The notes: generated by a model from the sequence alone, not told the origin. DNA of 64,000 nt from Paeniglutamicibacter sp. Y32M11 (GCF_019285735.1 NZ_CP079107.1:2728001-2792000), one strand, 5' to 3'. Positions 1-9,778 are shown, numbered from the stretch's first letter. Numbers and translations are program-made.

Positions 1-145
1 CGGTACGTTAGAATTGGTGTAAGCGGTCACCCACGGGTGCCCGCATCCCCATTTTATTCATCGCTTGCCCGGGGTCCCGAGCGCGGCATATTACCGCCGC
101 CAACGATCCCGCGGACAGGCACGCACCTCGTGCGAAAGGATCGTA

Positions 146-364
146 ATGCCTACCTATGTTTACGCCTGCAAGGATTGTGGCCACGCCATGGAGGTTGTCC
201 AGTCGTTCTCCGACGAGGCACTGACCATCTGCCCCGAGTGCCAGGGTGCACTGCGCAAAAAGTTCAACAGCGTCGGAGTGGTCTTTAAGGGATCCGGCTT
301 CTACAGCAACGATTCCCGATCAACCACCAGCTCCAGCACCCCGGCCGCCGCCAGCGTCAGCTAG
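146..364 (+). CDS. FmdB-family zinc ribbon protein
   Basis: A 72-residue protein of the FmdB/CxxC_CxxC_SSSS putative regulatory family. Two CxxC knuckles are visible, C8-x2-C11 and C29-x2-C32, which would bind one zinc ion. The N-terminus MPTYVYAC is typical of the family, and the C-terminal third is a low-complexity Ser/Thr/Ala tail. The start was chosen at the ATG preceded by a GAAAGGA ribosome binding site about 7 bases upstream; the reading frame is open further upstream but carries no family similarity there. The exact role of the family is not settled; in actinobacteria it often lies near a SAF-domain gene, as here. Confidence 0.9.
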   Translation: MPTYVYACKDCGHAMEVVQSFSDEALTICPECQGALRKKFNSVGVVFKGSGFYSNDSRSTTSSSTPAAASVS

Positions 365-391
365 GTAGCAGCAAACCGCTGCTGGGCGGTT

Positions 392-410
392 GGACGGGCA
401 TCGCCCGTCC
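392..410 (+). terminator. Short hairpin after the FmdB gene
   Basis: An 8-bp perfect stem (GGACGGGC/GCCCGTCC) with a 3-base loop lies 27 bases after the FmdB stop. There is no T-tract, so it may only be a weak terminator or processing site. Confidence 0.3.
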
Positions 411-574
411 CCTCCCCGCACCTAAACTCAGCATCACGATTCGGCACAGTCCTGCCCGGATCGGCCGTGACTCTGCACTTGCCCGCACCATGGGCGCAGG
501 GGCTTCACGCGGCTTGTTAGCTCCTCGTCATGGGTCCACACCTTCCGGTGGTGGGCCCATGTCTTGCTTAACGC

Positions 575-1291
575 ATGCCTATTTTTCGCTCCACCCCCAA
601 TTCCCCACCGCATCTTCGCCGCCCGGAGCCACGCCGGTCGGCCGGCGAACTCTTCGCCAGATACCGCAGACACCTCACCGCGGCACTGGCCATGGTGGCT
701 CTGGCGCTCTCCCTGACGGTGCTGGCTCCCGCCACGGAGGAACGCATCAATGTGCTGGTGGCAGCCCGCGATCTACCCGTGGGCAGTGAACTGCACACCC
801 AGGACCTGCGCACCGCCTCGATCCCCCGGGCCCTGGTACCAAGTGGTGGTTACGAGCTAGGCCCACCTGCCGCAGGTTCCCGACTAGCCATTCCGGTGCT
901 GGCCGGCACACCGGTGCTGCAGACGATGGTCATCGGTCCCGGGCTGCTGGCGGGTCTGGCTCCGGGCAGCGTCGCGGTTCCGCTTCGATTAGATGATGAA
1001 CAGACAGCGTCGTTGGTGCGTGCCGGCCAACGGGTGGACGTGGTCCTCACGGAGGGCAACGGGTTTGAAACGAAGCTGAATTCGCGGGTGCTGGCCCGGG
1101 CCGTGCCGATCCTCTGGACCGGAGCGCAACTAGCCACCGATGGGCAGAGTCCGTGGGGAGTTTCTTCATCCACCGCGGACGGCGGGTTGATTGTGGTGGG
1201 CACGGGAGCCACGGGTGCCGAAGAACTCTCCACCGCGGCGCAGCGCGGGAGGATTTCGGTGGTTCTGGTCAATCCCGCAGCCGGTGATTAG
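575..1291 (+). CDS. SAF-domain protein, CpaB/RcpC-like
   Basis: A 238-residue protein with a basic cytoplasmic N-terminus, one membrane segment at about residues 33-52 and an extracytoplasmic SAF domain at about residues 58-120 (the stretch INVLVAARDLPVGSELH is characteristic). The remainder resembles the RcpC/CpaB C-terminal domain. CpaB proteins belong to Flp pilus assembly systems, but no other pilus gene is visible, so a pilus role is only inferred. Stand-alone SAF proteins next to FmdB are common in actinobacteria. The start is an ATG with a weak ribosome binding site and is less certain than the frame. Confidence 0.8.
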   Translation: MPIFRSTPNSPPHLRRPEPRRSAGELFARYRRHLTAALAMVALALSLTVLAPATEERINVLVAARDLPVGSELHTQDLRTASIPRALVPSGGYELGPPAAGSRLAIPVLAGTPVLQTMVIGPGLLAGLAPGSVAVPLRLDDEQTASLVRAGQRVDVVLTEGNGFETKLNSRVLARAVPILWTGAQLATDGQSPWGVSSSTADGGLIVVGTGATGAEELSTAAQRGRISVVLVNPAAGD

Positions 1292-1404
1292 AGCCGGCTG
1301 GCCCGGCGCGGGTGGGGCCCTTCCGGCTAGCGAGCGGTTAAAACCACTTTATGGGTGCGTGGCTCAGGCTGCGCGTGGGAGGAAAAAAATCCGCCGTCGT
1401 TCGC

Positions 1405-1779
1405 TTAGGACCAGTGGGGCGGGCGCTGCGATTTCATCCAGTCACCCAGATCATCCTCCGCATCACCCCAACGCCGGGGGTCATCCTCCGCCGCCGTCTG
1501 CTCAAACACCGGATCAGCTGTGGGAACGGGGGTGCGGGCGTGCGTTGCTGCGTCGGCTCCTGCATGGGTCCCGGCTTTGGTCCCGGCTTCGGTCCCGGCT
1601 TCGGTCCCCGATGGGGCCTTGGCCGTGCCGAGGGGCTCAGCTTCCGGACGCCCGGCTCCGTGGGGCAACACAAAGGTACCCACCAGCTTCGATTCACTCA
1701 CGCGCTGCGGTTCGGCGGTGTAGCGCCGCGACTTCTTTGCTCGCGGCGCTCCTGCGTCATCGTCCATCATGTTGTTCAC
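1405..1779 (-). CDS. Small repeat-containing protein downstream of the helicase-like gene
   Basis: A 124-residue hydrophilic protein with no recognised domain. It starts 9 bases after the helicase-like gene stops, so the two are probably cotranscribed. The middle holds a four-residue tandem repeat (GTEA/GTKA/GTHA, about residues 57-72) encoded by a 12-base DNA repeat. The C-terminus is acidic then aromatic and basic (DDLGDWMKSQRPPHWS). I favour this frame because the ends look protein-like and the position matches an operon partner. An antisense frame of 224 codons across the same bases looks like a shadow. Function unknown. Confidence 0.6.
   Translation of the reverse strand: MNNMMDDDAGAPRAKKSRRYTAEPQRVSESKLVGTFVLPHGAGRPEAEPLGTAKAPSGTEAGTEAGTKAGTHAGADAATHARTPVPTADPVFEQTAAEDDPRRWGDAEDDLGDWMKSQRPPHWS
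1567..1614. repeat. 12-bp tandem repeat, about four units
   Basis: The unit GGTCCCGGCTTC (plus strand) occurs three times in near-perfect tandem followed by a degenerate fourth copy. In the minus-strand gene it encodes the GTEA-type repeat. The length of such a repeat can change by slippage without breaking the frame. Confidence 0.8.
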
Positions 1780-1788
1780 CAGATCCGG

Positions 1789-4700
1789 CTAGACCTCTGC
1801 CAGATCGGAGTGGGTCGAGCCCGGCGCGGACTTCTCCTCGGATTGCGCACCCGAAGAATTCTTCGCGGAGTCAGCATCGCTGTGCCCCAGGCCCAGGAAG
1901 CCGGCCAGATCCTCGGCAACGCGATCGGGATCGGCGAACACATCGATGGTCCACAGTGGCACATAGCGCCAGCCCAGGGACTCAAAGAGCTGCGGTCGCA
2001 GGCGGCTGCGCTCACGGACCGTTAACTCGCGATATCCCTGCGTTCCGTCGTACACCACGGCCAACGGCACCGCGGCACCGGTTCCGCTGACATCCAGGGC
2101 ATGCGCGGCAATATCCAAGACACCGCGGTAATGCTGGGTGACGATGGCACCACGTTCGGCCAAGCGCGACATCAGATCGGTGACCAGCGCGTCCTTCAAC
2201 GGCGTGGTGGTCGCCAGCATGCCCGAATCCCCGCCCAGCACCCGGCCGAGCAACTCCAGGAAGCGGTGGGCACCAAAGCGCAGGCGAGAGAGGTCCATGT
2301 CCTGGGGCCGCAGCGCAGCAACCAGGGTCATCGACTCACGGGCACGGGTGACGGCGTTGACGTAGAGCTCATCTCCCCCGGGCTGCGAGAGGGCACCGAA
2401 GTCGTGAACGATTTTTCCGTGTGTGGTGCGTCCATAACCCAGCGACAGGATGATGGCATCACGCTGCAATCCGGCCAGGCGATCGACGCTGGTGACCAGG
2501 AAGCGTTCCTTCTTCGCCCTGAAGTGCTTGGCAGCCCAGGGGTGGTTGGGCAGCTGAACCCGGATGGCCTCGGCGATCGCCGCGGCGTGCTGACGGTTGC
2601 CGGCGATGACGGCCAGGGATTTCTCCCCGTTGCGTGCCAGTTTGGTGAAGACCAGATCCACCACACGGCGCACCTCGGCCACGTTGCTCTGCACCGATTC
2701 TCCATCGGCACCCAGCGGGCCGGTGCCATCGGGGACATACTCGGCCATCAGTGCCGGGCTTCCGGCACCGAGGGAACGAGCCGCCGGCAAGCGAGAGAGC
2801 GAATCAGCGTAGAAGTCGTGGGAAAGTGACTCGGTCAGACCCTCGTCAATCCCCCGGTACACGGTGGAGAGTCGACGCATCGGCAACACCTGCGAGAGTG
2901 CTTCCATCGCGGAGATCGGGGCCACCACCGGACGAGTGTGTGCCGTGGGATCCACGGAAACCTCAAACGGGCGCGGTGCACCCATCATGATGTCACCGAA
3001 GGCGATCACCTGACTCGAACGGGAGATGGAGCCGAGCACCGAGCGCAGCGACAGCGAGTCGGCATCCAGCAGGATCAGCGCGTCAAAGTCCATCGAGGCC
3101 GGAACCGCGGCGGGCACCAGCAGCGGTGAACCCACCCAGATGGGGCACAGCGAGTTGATCAGCGAGTCACCCATGGTGACGAGGTCAGCGGCGGTGGGGT
3201 CACCCTCCTTGAGCATGGCCCGCAGTTCGCGTGAGGCGGCGCGATGATCGGCCAGCGCACCCTTCCACGCCTTGGCCAGGGCCCAGCGCAACCGCGAAGC
3301 ACCCGAGGCAACGTGCGCGGAGTCGGCCAACCGGTACTCGGCCTCCAGCCGGCGCAATTTTTCCCCATCGTTCATCGCCAGGAAGTCATCCCCGGAGATC
3401 ATCGCCTCCAGCGCCGACTGCCACCACGCCAAATCCAGTTCCGCCGACACCGCGTCGGGAGTGACGTTGCGTGTACGGAAGTCATCCATCAGCTCACCCA
3501 GGCCGTGCTCGGCCAATTGCTCGGTGATCAAGGTGCGTTCGGGCAGCTGCTCCAGTTCACCCTTGAATTCCAGGAGCTGGTCCATGCGCCGCAGCAACGA
3601 GCCGATCGACTCATCACGCAGGTGACTTGCCGCGGGTTCGGGCAACATCGTTGCCAGCTTGTCCAGGCGCGCACCGGCATCCTGATAACCGGCGTTGACG
3701 TCCAACAAACCGGCCGGCACCATCGGGTGGCGTTGGCTGGTGGCGTGGTGGTGCCAGGCCATGTGCTGTTCCTGGACAGCTTCCAAGGCCGTCTGCAGAT
3801 CAGCGACGTGTACACCGGGGCGCACGTAGTCCTTGGCGACCTTACGCAGGCGTGAGCGGGTCATCGAGCTCATCTCGATGCCACGTTCCCGCCGCCATGA
3901 GGAGGAGGCGGTGGCGGAGATCAGGTCTTCAACCGACTTGTCGAAAATGTCGGATTCGAACTTATCCAGCGACGAACGCACCGCGACCAGCAGATCCAGC
4001 TGTTCGCCCCACTTGTTGTAGGAGTCGGCGAGCCGGATTTCCGAGTGTGCTGCCACTTTGAGCATGTGATCGCGCAGGATCGGGAGGTCGCGGTGCAGAC
4101 CGGTAACCAGATCCAGGGCGGTGTCGGTATCGCGCTTGTTCCGCAACCGAGCCCCGTACCAGGGGCTATCGGCGGAGGCGCTGATGAAGGAGCCCAATTC
4201 GGCGGCGCGCTTGAGCTGTTCTGCGGTGGAGGCACGGTTGGTGATGGAGTCCAGCACCGAACGCTTAAGCCGCACCGTGGTGGCGGGCGCCGGGCTCAGC
4301 GAACTGAGTCGGGCGAGTTCCTGCATCGCCTTGTAGGGCGAGCATCCCCAGCGGGCTCGGGTGGAATGCAACGAGCGCACGTGGTCAAGGAGGGTGTGGC
4401 GGTGCTCGCGCAGCGTGGTGTGAAGTGAGCTCAGGGCGGGTTCGGTGGCCCGTTCATTACGCAGGATGGCCCGGGTGAGCAACTCGCGCAGCGGCTCCGG
4501 GTCTTCCTCGGGTGAGAGCAGCAGGGCCGTGCCGGCGAGGTCAAGGGCGGCGAACCGCTCAACAAATTCTTCGGCGCTGGCGCGGCGTTCGGCGATGACC
4601 AGCACACGTTTGCCGGCTGCTGCCAAAACGGCGGCGGCGTTCAGCGCGGTTTGTGTCTGGCCGCTGCCGGCCGGTGCGCTCACTGCCACCGACTCGCCGG

Positions 4701-5610
4701 ATTCAACGAGGTCAAGGACCGCCTGCTGAGATTCATCGGCATCCAACAAGAGCAATTCGTCGGCCGGGTCACGGTGATCGCTGGTGCGCGTTGAGTCACC
4801 GGAGCTATGTGCGCCGGCGGTGTTGGTGGGCCGCCTCGTCGCAGCTGCGGTGCCGCTGCCCTGGGTGGTGGCCGTGCCCGTGCTGGCGGCAGCTTCGGTG
4901 CGTTTGGTTTCGGCCTCAAGGAGCGATGCCAGCACCGGGTGCTTGAGGTTCAGTGTGCCAGGATCCGCCGGGTCGGCGAGATCGGCAAAGGTGGAAATGA
5001 GCAGTCGGTGGGCAATGACCATGCCCGATACGTCGGCCACCTGCGAACGCAGGGCGTCCATTGCACGGGTCGGGTCAAAGCGTGCGATCGAATAGGCGGC
5101 GGCGTTAAGTGCTTCAACGTCGATGTCAACGTGGTGCTGGCGCTTGAAATAACGCATGAGGGCCGGCGAGCATTCTGCCCTGCCCATCAGCTGGAGCTCA
5201 AAGTCGTCCTGGTCTTCGCGCACCGAGAGCACGATGCGACCAAGCATGATGGGGGCGTTAAACTGCTCGCTGCGCCCCTCGTGGACCGCACGCCAGTTGG
5301 CTTGTCCGGCGGAGAGGTATCCAACGTCGATGCCGCGCTCGTCCCAGAGCTCACGGATCTTGCCGCGTAGCGCCTCTGCCGTGCGCCGTGCGGAATCGTA
5401 TTGATCCGAGTCGCGCAGCAGCGTTGAGAGCCGAGTGCGTCGTCCGGCCAAGAACTGAGCCAACCCCGAGGGATGTGCGTGGGTGATGTCGATACTGTTG
5501 GACACCGAGGGCGCGAACCGCAACAACGTGTCGGTTCCCACCCCTGGACCCAGGGAGTCAACCCACGTGGAGACCAATTCATCTGCGTGTTGCTGGTGCT
5601 CTGCCACCAT
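1789..5610 (-). CDS. Superfamily 1 helicase-like protein with C-terminal MTES_1575-like nuclease fold, motifs degenerate
   Basis: A 1273-residue protein with the layout of large SF1 (Upf1/DNA2-like) helicases ending in an MTES_1575/Vsr-like endonuclease fold. The P-loop region reads APAGSGQTQT, with Gln318 where the Walker A lysine is expected. Motif II reads DADS (849-852) instead of DEAS, and motif III reads VIAFGDIMMG without the usual Gln. The motif VI counterpart NAVTRARE is kept. Near the C-terminus PLAVVYDG (Asp1188) matches the nuclease core, but the usual acidic residue two positions earlier is Val. I chose the ATG at 5610 because it follows AAGGGACGG; a longer frame to 5802 has no convincing start. 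It lies downstream of guaA, beyond that gene's terminator. It may be a non-catalytic DNA-binding or repair protein; the motif assignments are by eye. Confidence 0.8.
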   Translation of the reverse strand: MVAEHQQHADELVSTWVDSLGPGVGTDTLLRFAPSVSNSIDITHAHPSGLAQFLAGRRTRLSTLLRDSDQYDSARRTAEALRGKIRELWDERGIDVGYLSAGQANWRAVHEGRSEQFNAPIMLGRIVLSVREDQDDFELQLMGRAECSPALMRYFKRQHHVDIDVEALNAAAYSIARFDPTRAMDALRSQVADVSGMVIAHRLLISTFADLADPADPGTLNLKHPVLASLLEAETKRTEAAASTGTATTQGSGTAAATRRPTNTAGAHSSGDSTRTSDHRDPADELLLLDADESQQAVLDLVESGESVAVSAPAGSGQTQTALNAAAVLAAAGKRVLVIAERRASAEEFVERFAALDLAGTALLLSPEEDPEPLRELLTRAILRNERATEPALSSLHTTLREHRHTLLDHVRSLHSTRARWGCSPYKAMQELARLSSLSPAPATTVRLKRSVLDSITNRASTAEQLKRAAELGSFISASADSPWYGARLRNKRDTDTALDLVTGLHRDLPILRDHMLKVAAHSEIRLADSYNKWGEQLDLLVAVRSSLDKFESDIFDKSVEDLISATASSSWRRERGIEMSSMTRSRLRKVAKDYVRPGVHVADLQTALEAVQEQHMAWHHHATSQRHPMVPAGLLDVNAGYQDAGARLDKLATMLPEPAASHLRDESIGSLLRRMDQLLEFKGELEQLPERTLITEQLAEHGLGELMDDFRTRNVTPDAVSAELDLAWWQSALEAMISGDDFLAMNDGEKLRRLEAEYRLADSAHVASGASRLRWALAKAWKGALADHRAASRELRAMLKEGDPTAADLVTMGDSLINSLCPIWVGSPLLVPAAVPASMDFDALILLDADSLSLRSVLGSISRSSQVIAFGDIMMGAPRPFEVSVDPTAHTRPVVAPISAMEALSQVLPMRRLSTVYRGIDEGLTESLSHDFYADSLSRLPAARSLGAGSPALMAEYVPDGTGPLGADGESVQSNVAEVRRVVDLVFTKLARNGEKSLAVIAGNRQHAAAIAEAIRVQLPNHPWAAKHFRAKKERFLVTSVDRLAGLQRDAIILSLGYGRTTHGKIVHDFGALSQPGGDELYVNAVTRARESMTLVAALRPQDMDLSRLRFGAHRFLELLGRVLGGDSGMLATTTPLKDALVTDLMSRLAERGAIVTQHYRGVLDIAAHALDVSGTGAAVPLAVVYDGTQGYRELTVRERSRLRPQLFESLGWRYVPLWTIDVFADPDRVAEDLAGFLGLGHSDADSAKNSSGAQSEEKSAPGSTHSDLAEV

Positions 5611-5835
5611 ACCGTCCCTTCGCCTTTGCCCGAATGCTGCCGATCCCGCATCGCGCATTGCCATGCGGGTACATTCAGCCTTTACCAACCTAATGCAAGA
5701 TCGCACCGTGATGCCGAACCGAAACACGTTGACGGCGCCACTGTTATGTGTCATGAGTCCGAACCGGCCCCACGACACCCTTGTCTGCTCCACCCGGCGC
5801 ACCCGACGGAGTGCGTCGAAAGCAGAGCCGCTACT

Positions 5836-5876
5836 AAAAAGAGCAGGGGAAAGCCCGCTTAGGCTTCCCCCTGCTC
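5836..5876 (-). terminator. Terminator of guaA
   Basis: A 15-bp stem (GAGCAGGGG...CCCCTGCTC, one G-U pair) with a 6-base loop is followed on the minus strand by TTTTT. A second 10-bp hairpin (5881-5904) lies between it and the guaA stop. Confidence 0.85.
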
Positions 5877-5906
5877 CGTGCCGTCGGCGTGATTACGCCG
5901 ACGGGT

Positions 5907-7493
5907 TTACTCCCATTCGATGGTTCCTGGTGGCTTGGACGTTACGTCCAGCACCACGCGGTTGACCCCGTCGACTTCGTTGGTGATTCGGTTGGAGATT
6001 TTCGCCAACAAATCGTAGGGCAGGCGTGACCAGTCTGCGGTCATGGCGTCCTCGCTGGACACCGGACGCAGGACGATCGGGTGACCGTAGGTACGGTGGT
6101 CACCCTGCACGCCCACGGAGCGCACGTCGGCCAGAAGAACGACCGGCATCTGCCAGACTTCCTCATCCAGACCTGCTGCGGTCAGTTCGGCGCGAGCAAT
6201 CGCGTCGGCCTTGCGCAGGAGCGTCAGGCGTTCCTCGTTGACCGCACCGATGATGCGGATACCCAGGCCGGGGCCCGGGAACGGCTGGCGCATGACGATC
6301 TCGGCCGGCAGGCCAAGCTGCTTACCCACGGCACGGACCTCGTCCTTGAAGAGCGCACGAAGCGGCTCAACCAGTTCGAAGTCCAGGTCCTCGGGCAGTC
6401 CACCGACGTTGTGGTGGCTCTTGATGTTGCTGGCACCCTCGCCGCCGCCGGATTCAACGACGTCCGGGTACAAGGTTCCCTGAACCAGGAACTTCACCGG
6501 CTGGCCGGAGTCGGCTGCCTCGGCAAGGATCGCGGTTTCGGCAGCCTCGAAGGCGCGAATGAATTCGCGACCGATGATCTTGCGCTTGGTTTCCGGATCC
6601 GTCACGCCGTCCAGTGCGGTGAGGAAGCGTTCGCGCTCGTCGGCGATGTAAAGCTTCGCGCCGGTAGCTGCAACGAAGTCCATTTCGACCTGTTCTGCTT
6701 CGCCTTCGCGTAGCAGACCGTGGTTGACGAACACGCAGGTGAGCTGGTTGCCGATGGCTCGCTGCACGAGGGCAGCTGCCACGGCTGAGTCAACTCCGCC
6801 GGAAAGACCACAGATGGCCCGGCCGTCGCCGACCTGGGCGCGAATCTTGTCGACCTGCTCATCAAGGATGTTTGCAGGAGTCCAGCTGGGGGTTAGCCCG
6901 GCACCGTTGTACAGGAAGTTCTCCAGAACTTGCTGGCCGTGGGCCGAGTGCTTGACCTCCGGGTGCCACTGCACGCCGTAGAGACGCTTGGCCTCGTTGG
7001 CGAATGCGGCAACGGGTGCGCCTGCGGTGGTGGCCAGAACTTCGAAGCCCTCGGGGGCCTTCGAAACGGAATCGCCGTGGCTCATCCATACGTTCTGGTT
7101 TTCGGGCATGCCGGCCAGGATGGAGCGTGCTGCTCCGGAGGCGGTGGCATCGGTTGCACCGTATTCGCGCAATCCGGTTTCGGCGACGACGCCGCCGAGG
7201 GCGTTGGCCATGGCTTGGAAGCCATAGCAGATGCCCAGGACCGGTACACCTGCCTCAAACAGGTCGGCACCGACGCTCGGGGCACCATCGGCGTAAACGC
7301 TCGAGGGGCCTCCGGAGAGGATGATTGCCGCCGGGTTCTTGGCGAGAATCTGTTCGGTGGTGAAGGTATGCGGGACGATCTCCGAATACACGTTGGCTTC
7401 GCGTACACGCCGAGCAATCAGCTGTGCGTACTGGGCCCCGTAATCGACGACCAGAACCGGCTGTTGCTCTGGGGTGCTGGGAGTGTTAGTCAC
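5907..7493 (-). CDS. guaA: GMP synthase (glutamine-hydrolysing)
   Basis: Converts XMP to GMP using ATP and glutamine, the last step of guanine nucleotide synthesis. The 528 residues have the full family layout. A class I glutamine amidotransferase domain comes first (nucleophile Cys89 in GICYGFQ; His177 and Glu179 in QWHPEV). An ATP pyrophosphatase domain follows with the P-loop GLSGGVDS at 229-236, and the C-terminal dimerisation domain ends in KPPGTIEWE. It has its own terminator and is 4.8 kb from guaB3 and 10.6 kb from guaB, both on the same strand; the three are close but not one operon. Confidence 0.98.
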   Translation of the reverse strand: MTNTPSTPEQQPVLVVDYGAQYAQLIARRVREANVYSEIVPHTFTTEQILAKNPAAIILSGGPSSVYADGAPSVGADLFEAGVPVLGICYGFQAMANALGGVVAETGLREYGATDATASGAARSILAGMPENQNVWMSHGDSVSKAPEGFEVLATTAGAPVAAFANEAKRLYGVQWHPEVKHSAHGQQVLENFLYNGAGLTPSWTPANILDEQVDKIRAQVGDGRAICGLSGGVDSAVAAALVQRAIGNQLTCVFVNHGLLREGEAEQVEMDFVAATGAKLYIADERERFLTALDGVTDPETKRKIIGREFIRAFEAAETAILAEAADSGQPVKFLVQGTLYPDVVESGGGEGASNIKSHHNVGGLPEDLDFELVEPLRALFKDEVRAVGKQLGLPAEIVMRQPFPGPGLGIRIIGAVNEERLTLLRKADAIARAELTAAGLDEEVWQMPVVLLADVRSVGVQGDHRTYGHPIVLRPVSSEDAMTADWSRLPYDLLAKISNRITNEVDGVNRVVLDVTSKPPGTIEWE

Positions 7494-7779
7494 GGGCCTA
7501 AGCTTAGCCGCCCGAAGAGCCCGCTTGCATCCCGAACACCCGCAGGGTGACGCAAACTACTTTGTTGGGCGACTTGGGCGCTTCATCTGCCACTCGCTCG
7601 CCTGAATAAGTCACCGATCATTGGGGCGAGTACCGCTCCTTGGTTGGAACTCAGCTGCCTTCAAAACGGCAGTTGTTCGTTGCCGGTGGAGGTCTCCGGC
7701 CCGCACATCACCGGACTGGGCCGAAGTGTGTGGGACGGCTGGCCGTGCCGAGCGCGCTGCCAGTGGGAAGCATCGCGAG

Positions 7780-9624
7780 TTAGTCGGTGAATAGTGGCGG
7801 GATAAACCCCACCGTCCGCAACTCCGGATGCCACCACAAATTACGTTCCGGATCACCAGGCGGCTGACCCGCCCGCTCAACCACATACGGAATCCCGTCG
7901 ATCATCCTCAGCGTGATCAACCCAGCATGAATCTGCAAATGATGATAACTACACGTCAAAGCCCCATTATCCACACTTGTCACCCCGCCATCCAGCCAAG
8001 ACTTCACATGATGAGCCTCGGTGGTGGACGCCGGACGATGACATCCCGGGATGCAACACCCTCGATCACGCATCGCCAACGCTTTGCGCTGGGCCGGGGA
8101 GAAGCCGCGCACCTCGCGACCCATATCCAGAATCTCCCCCTGACTCCCCAGCACCGCGGGCAAGATCCCAGCATCGCAGGCCAGTCGACGAATATTCTCC
8201 GCCGAAACCACCCGGCCGTGCCCGGTGACACCCGCAGTTTCACATTGACCCAGTAGCGACTGATAGTCGATCAGCACCCCGACCCTGACCGGCAGGCCAC
8301 CGGATTCACTCAGGGCGGTACCGGTGAGAGATCCGTTGATCGAGGCAATGATGCCATCGAGTAAGAGTTGCGGGGTGGTGCGTGGATCCACCAAACCCAG
8401 CATGTCACCGCTGCCGGTGCCGCTGCCGCTGCCGCTGCCGGTGTTGGTCCTGGTGGTGTTATCTGTGCCGTTGCTGGTCGCTACCCCATCGACCCACGAA
8501 CTCAGCGGCACCTGATCCGGAGCCGTCCCCGGGGCAATCGCCCATTGCGGAGCGGGAGTCCCCACCGGTGCCACGGGGCGACTAGCGGGCTTGCGAGCGG
8601 TGGTCTGGCCGTCACAATTTCCGGCACCGACCGTAGGTGGGCCGGCGGTGTGTGGGCCGGCGGTGGAGGCGGAAACCGGTGGGACCTTGTTCGAGCGTGG
8701 GTTGGACCAGGCTTCGCCAAACGACTCAATCGATTCGGCATCGATCGGATCACACCTCAGCAGATACTCGGCGAACCCTTCACGCACGCCACGGTAGAAC
8801 ATGCCCCGCTTGGCCCGAATCTCTTCATCGGTCATCGGTGCCCCGTTCGTTTCCAGATAGGCACCCCAATCGCTCAGGGCCTTGTGCGCGTTTCGAGGTT
8901 CGGCGGTGCGTGCCTCATGAGCCAGGGATTCTTCGATGGCGGTGTTCAGCTTTGAAGCGTCTTCGCGTTGATGGATACGCGGCTGCATCCCTTCAAGCCG
9001 TCCGGCCAGTTGGGCGAGGTTGCCAACATCCGCGGTTCCATCGGCGGCTGCCTGCGCCAACACCGGAAACAGTGGAGGAGCCAAAACCGACTCAGTACCG
9101 GTGCGACCCAAGGTCCCCTCGGTGCTGGAGGGGTCCTTATCTGGTCCCGGGAGCGGGGCGGCAAGCCCAGATGATGGGGCTGGGGCGACCAGCAGGCGTG
9201 CACCGGTGAGTCGGCGGCGGGCCTCGGAAGCGGAAATGTGGAGGTGGGCTTGGAGGTAGGCGGCGGTATTGCGGTGCTGAGCCATCCCCCTACACATCCG
9301 CTCCGCTGGTATGGCGGTGGTGCCATCGGCCAGGGCTTGTGGGGCGGCGGCGAGAGCATCAAGGTGCGTGGCGGTCTCCGGGTCCAAGCGGTAGATCTGG
9401 TTGACCTCGGCGTGGAAGGTGGCATGGAGTTGGCCGTAGGCGATGGTGCGTTGGGTGTTCTCAAGCAGGCCCAGGATGAGGGCACTGGAGGCCGCGTCGG
9501 GGTTCAGGGTGGTGAGTTCTTCCACGGTCGAGCGCGCGTCAAGGAGCACCGCGGCCAGGTTCCTGACCGTGGTGCTGATGCGTGCTTGCCCCCTTGCGGC
9601 GCTGGGTGTGGCGGAAGAATTCAT
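7780..9624 (-). CDS. DUF222/13E12-family HNH endonuclease-like protein
   Basis: About 614 residues: an N-terminal DUF222 (13E12 repeat) region, then a long variable linker rich in Pro, Gly, Ser and Thr, then a C-terminal HNH domain. The HNH core is visible at about residues 515-575: CCIPGCHRP, TEAHHVKSW and the later NGALTCSYHH. The family is multicopy and lineage-expanded in actinobacteria and its role is unclear; some copies are linked with mobile DNA. The ATG at 9624 was chosen; a GTG ten codons upstream (9654) is equally possible, as neither has a good ribosome binding site. It separates guaA from the DUF3817-SURF1 pair, suggesting an insertion. Confidence 0.88.
   Translation of the reverse strand: MNSSATPSAARGQARISTTVRNLAAVLLDARSTVEELTTLNPDAASSALILGLLENTQRTIAYGQLHATFHAEVNQIYRLDPETATHLDALAAAPQALADGTTAIPAERMCRGMAQHRNTAAYLQAHLHISASEARRRLTGARLLVAPAPSSGLAAPLPGPDKDPSSTEGTLGRTGTESVLAPPLFPVLAQAAADGTADVGNLAQLAGRLEGMQPRIHQREDASKLNTAIEESLAHEARTAEPRNAHKALSDWGAYLETNGAPMTDEEIRAKRGMFYRGVREGFAEYLLRCDPIDAESIESFGEAWSNPRSNKVPPVSASTAGPHTAGPPTVGAGNCDGQTTARKPASRPVAPVGTPAPQWAIAPGTAPDQVPLSSWVDGVATSNGTDNTTRTNTGSGSGSGTGSGDMLGLVDPRTTPQLLLDGIIASINGSLTGTALSESGGLPVRVGVLIDYQSLLGQCETAGVTGHGRVVSAENIRRLACDAGILPAVLGSQGEILDMGREVRGFSPAQRKALAMRDRGCCIPGCHRPASTTEAHHVKSWLDGGVTSVDNGALTCSYHHLQIHAGLITLRMIDGIPYVVERAGQPPGDPERNLWWHPELRTVGFIPPLFTD
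8408..8441. repeat. CCGCTG hexanucleotide microsatellite
   Basis: Near-perfect 6-base repeats (CCGCTG with CCGGTG variants) lie inside the linker of the HNH protein gene, where they encode alternating Gly-Ser/Thr residues. This is a likely length-variable, in-frame spot. Confidence 0.75.
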
Positions 9625-9778
9625 GGACCCAGTCTGCGCCGCTGAACACACCACCCACGGCCGGGGAAGTGGTCTGTGGGGAGAAGCGCCGGAGTGCCGG
9701 AGGCCGGGATCAACCGGTGCGGGGAAGTGCAGCAGGTGACCCTGGAGTTAGGGTTCGGTTCGGTAGCCACAGGGCATG

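Noticed and set aside
1351..2025. A 224-codon plus-strand frame spanning the repeat region and the end of the helicase-like gene.
   Set aside because: Low-complexity composition and it overlaps the well-supported minus-strand genes.
1405..5610. The helicase-like pair as a defence (restriction-like) system.
   Set aside because: The catalytic motifs look degenerate, the neighbours are housekeeping genes, and there are no methylase, toxin or mobile genes nearby.
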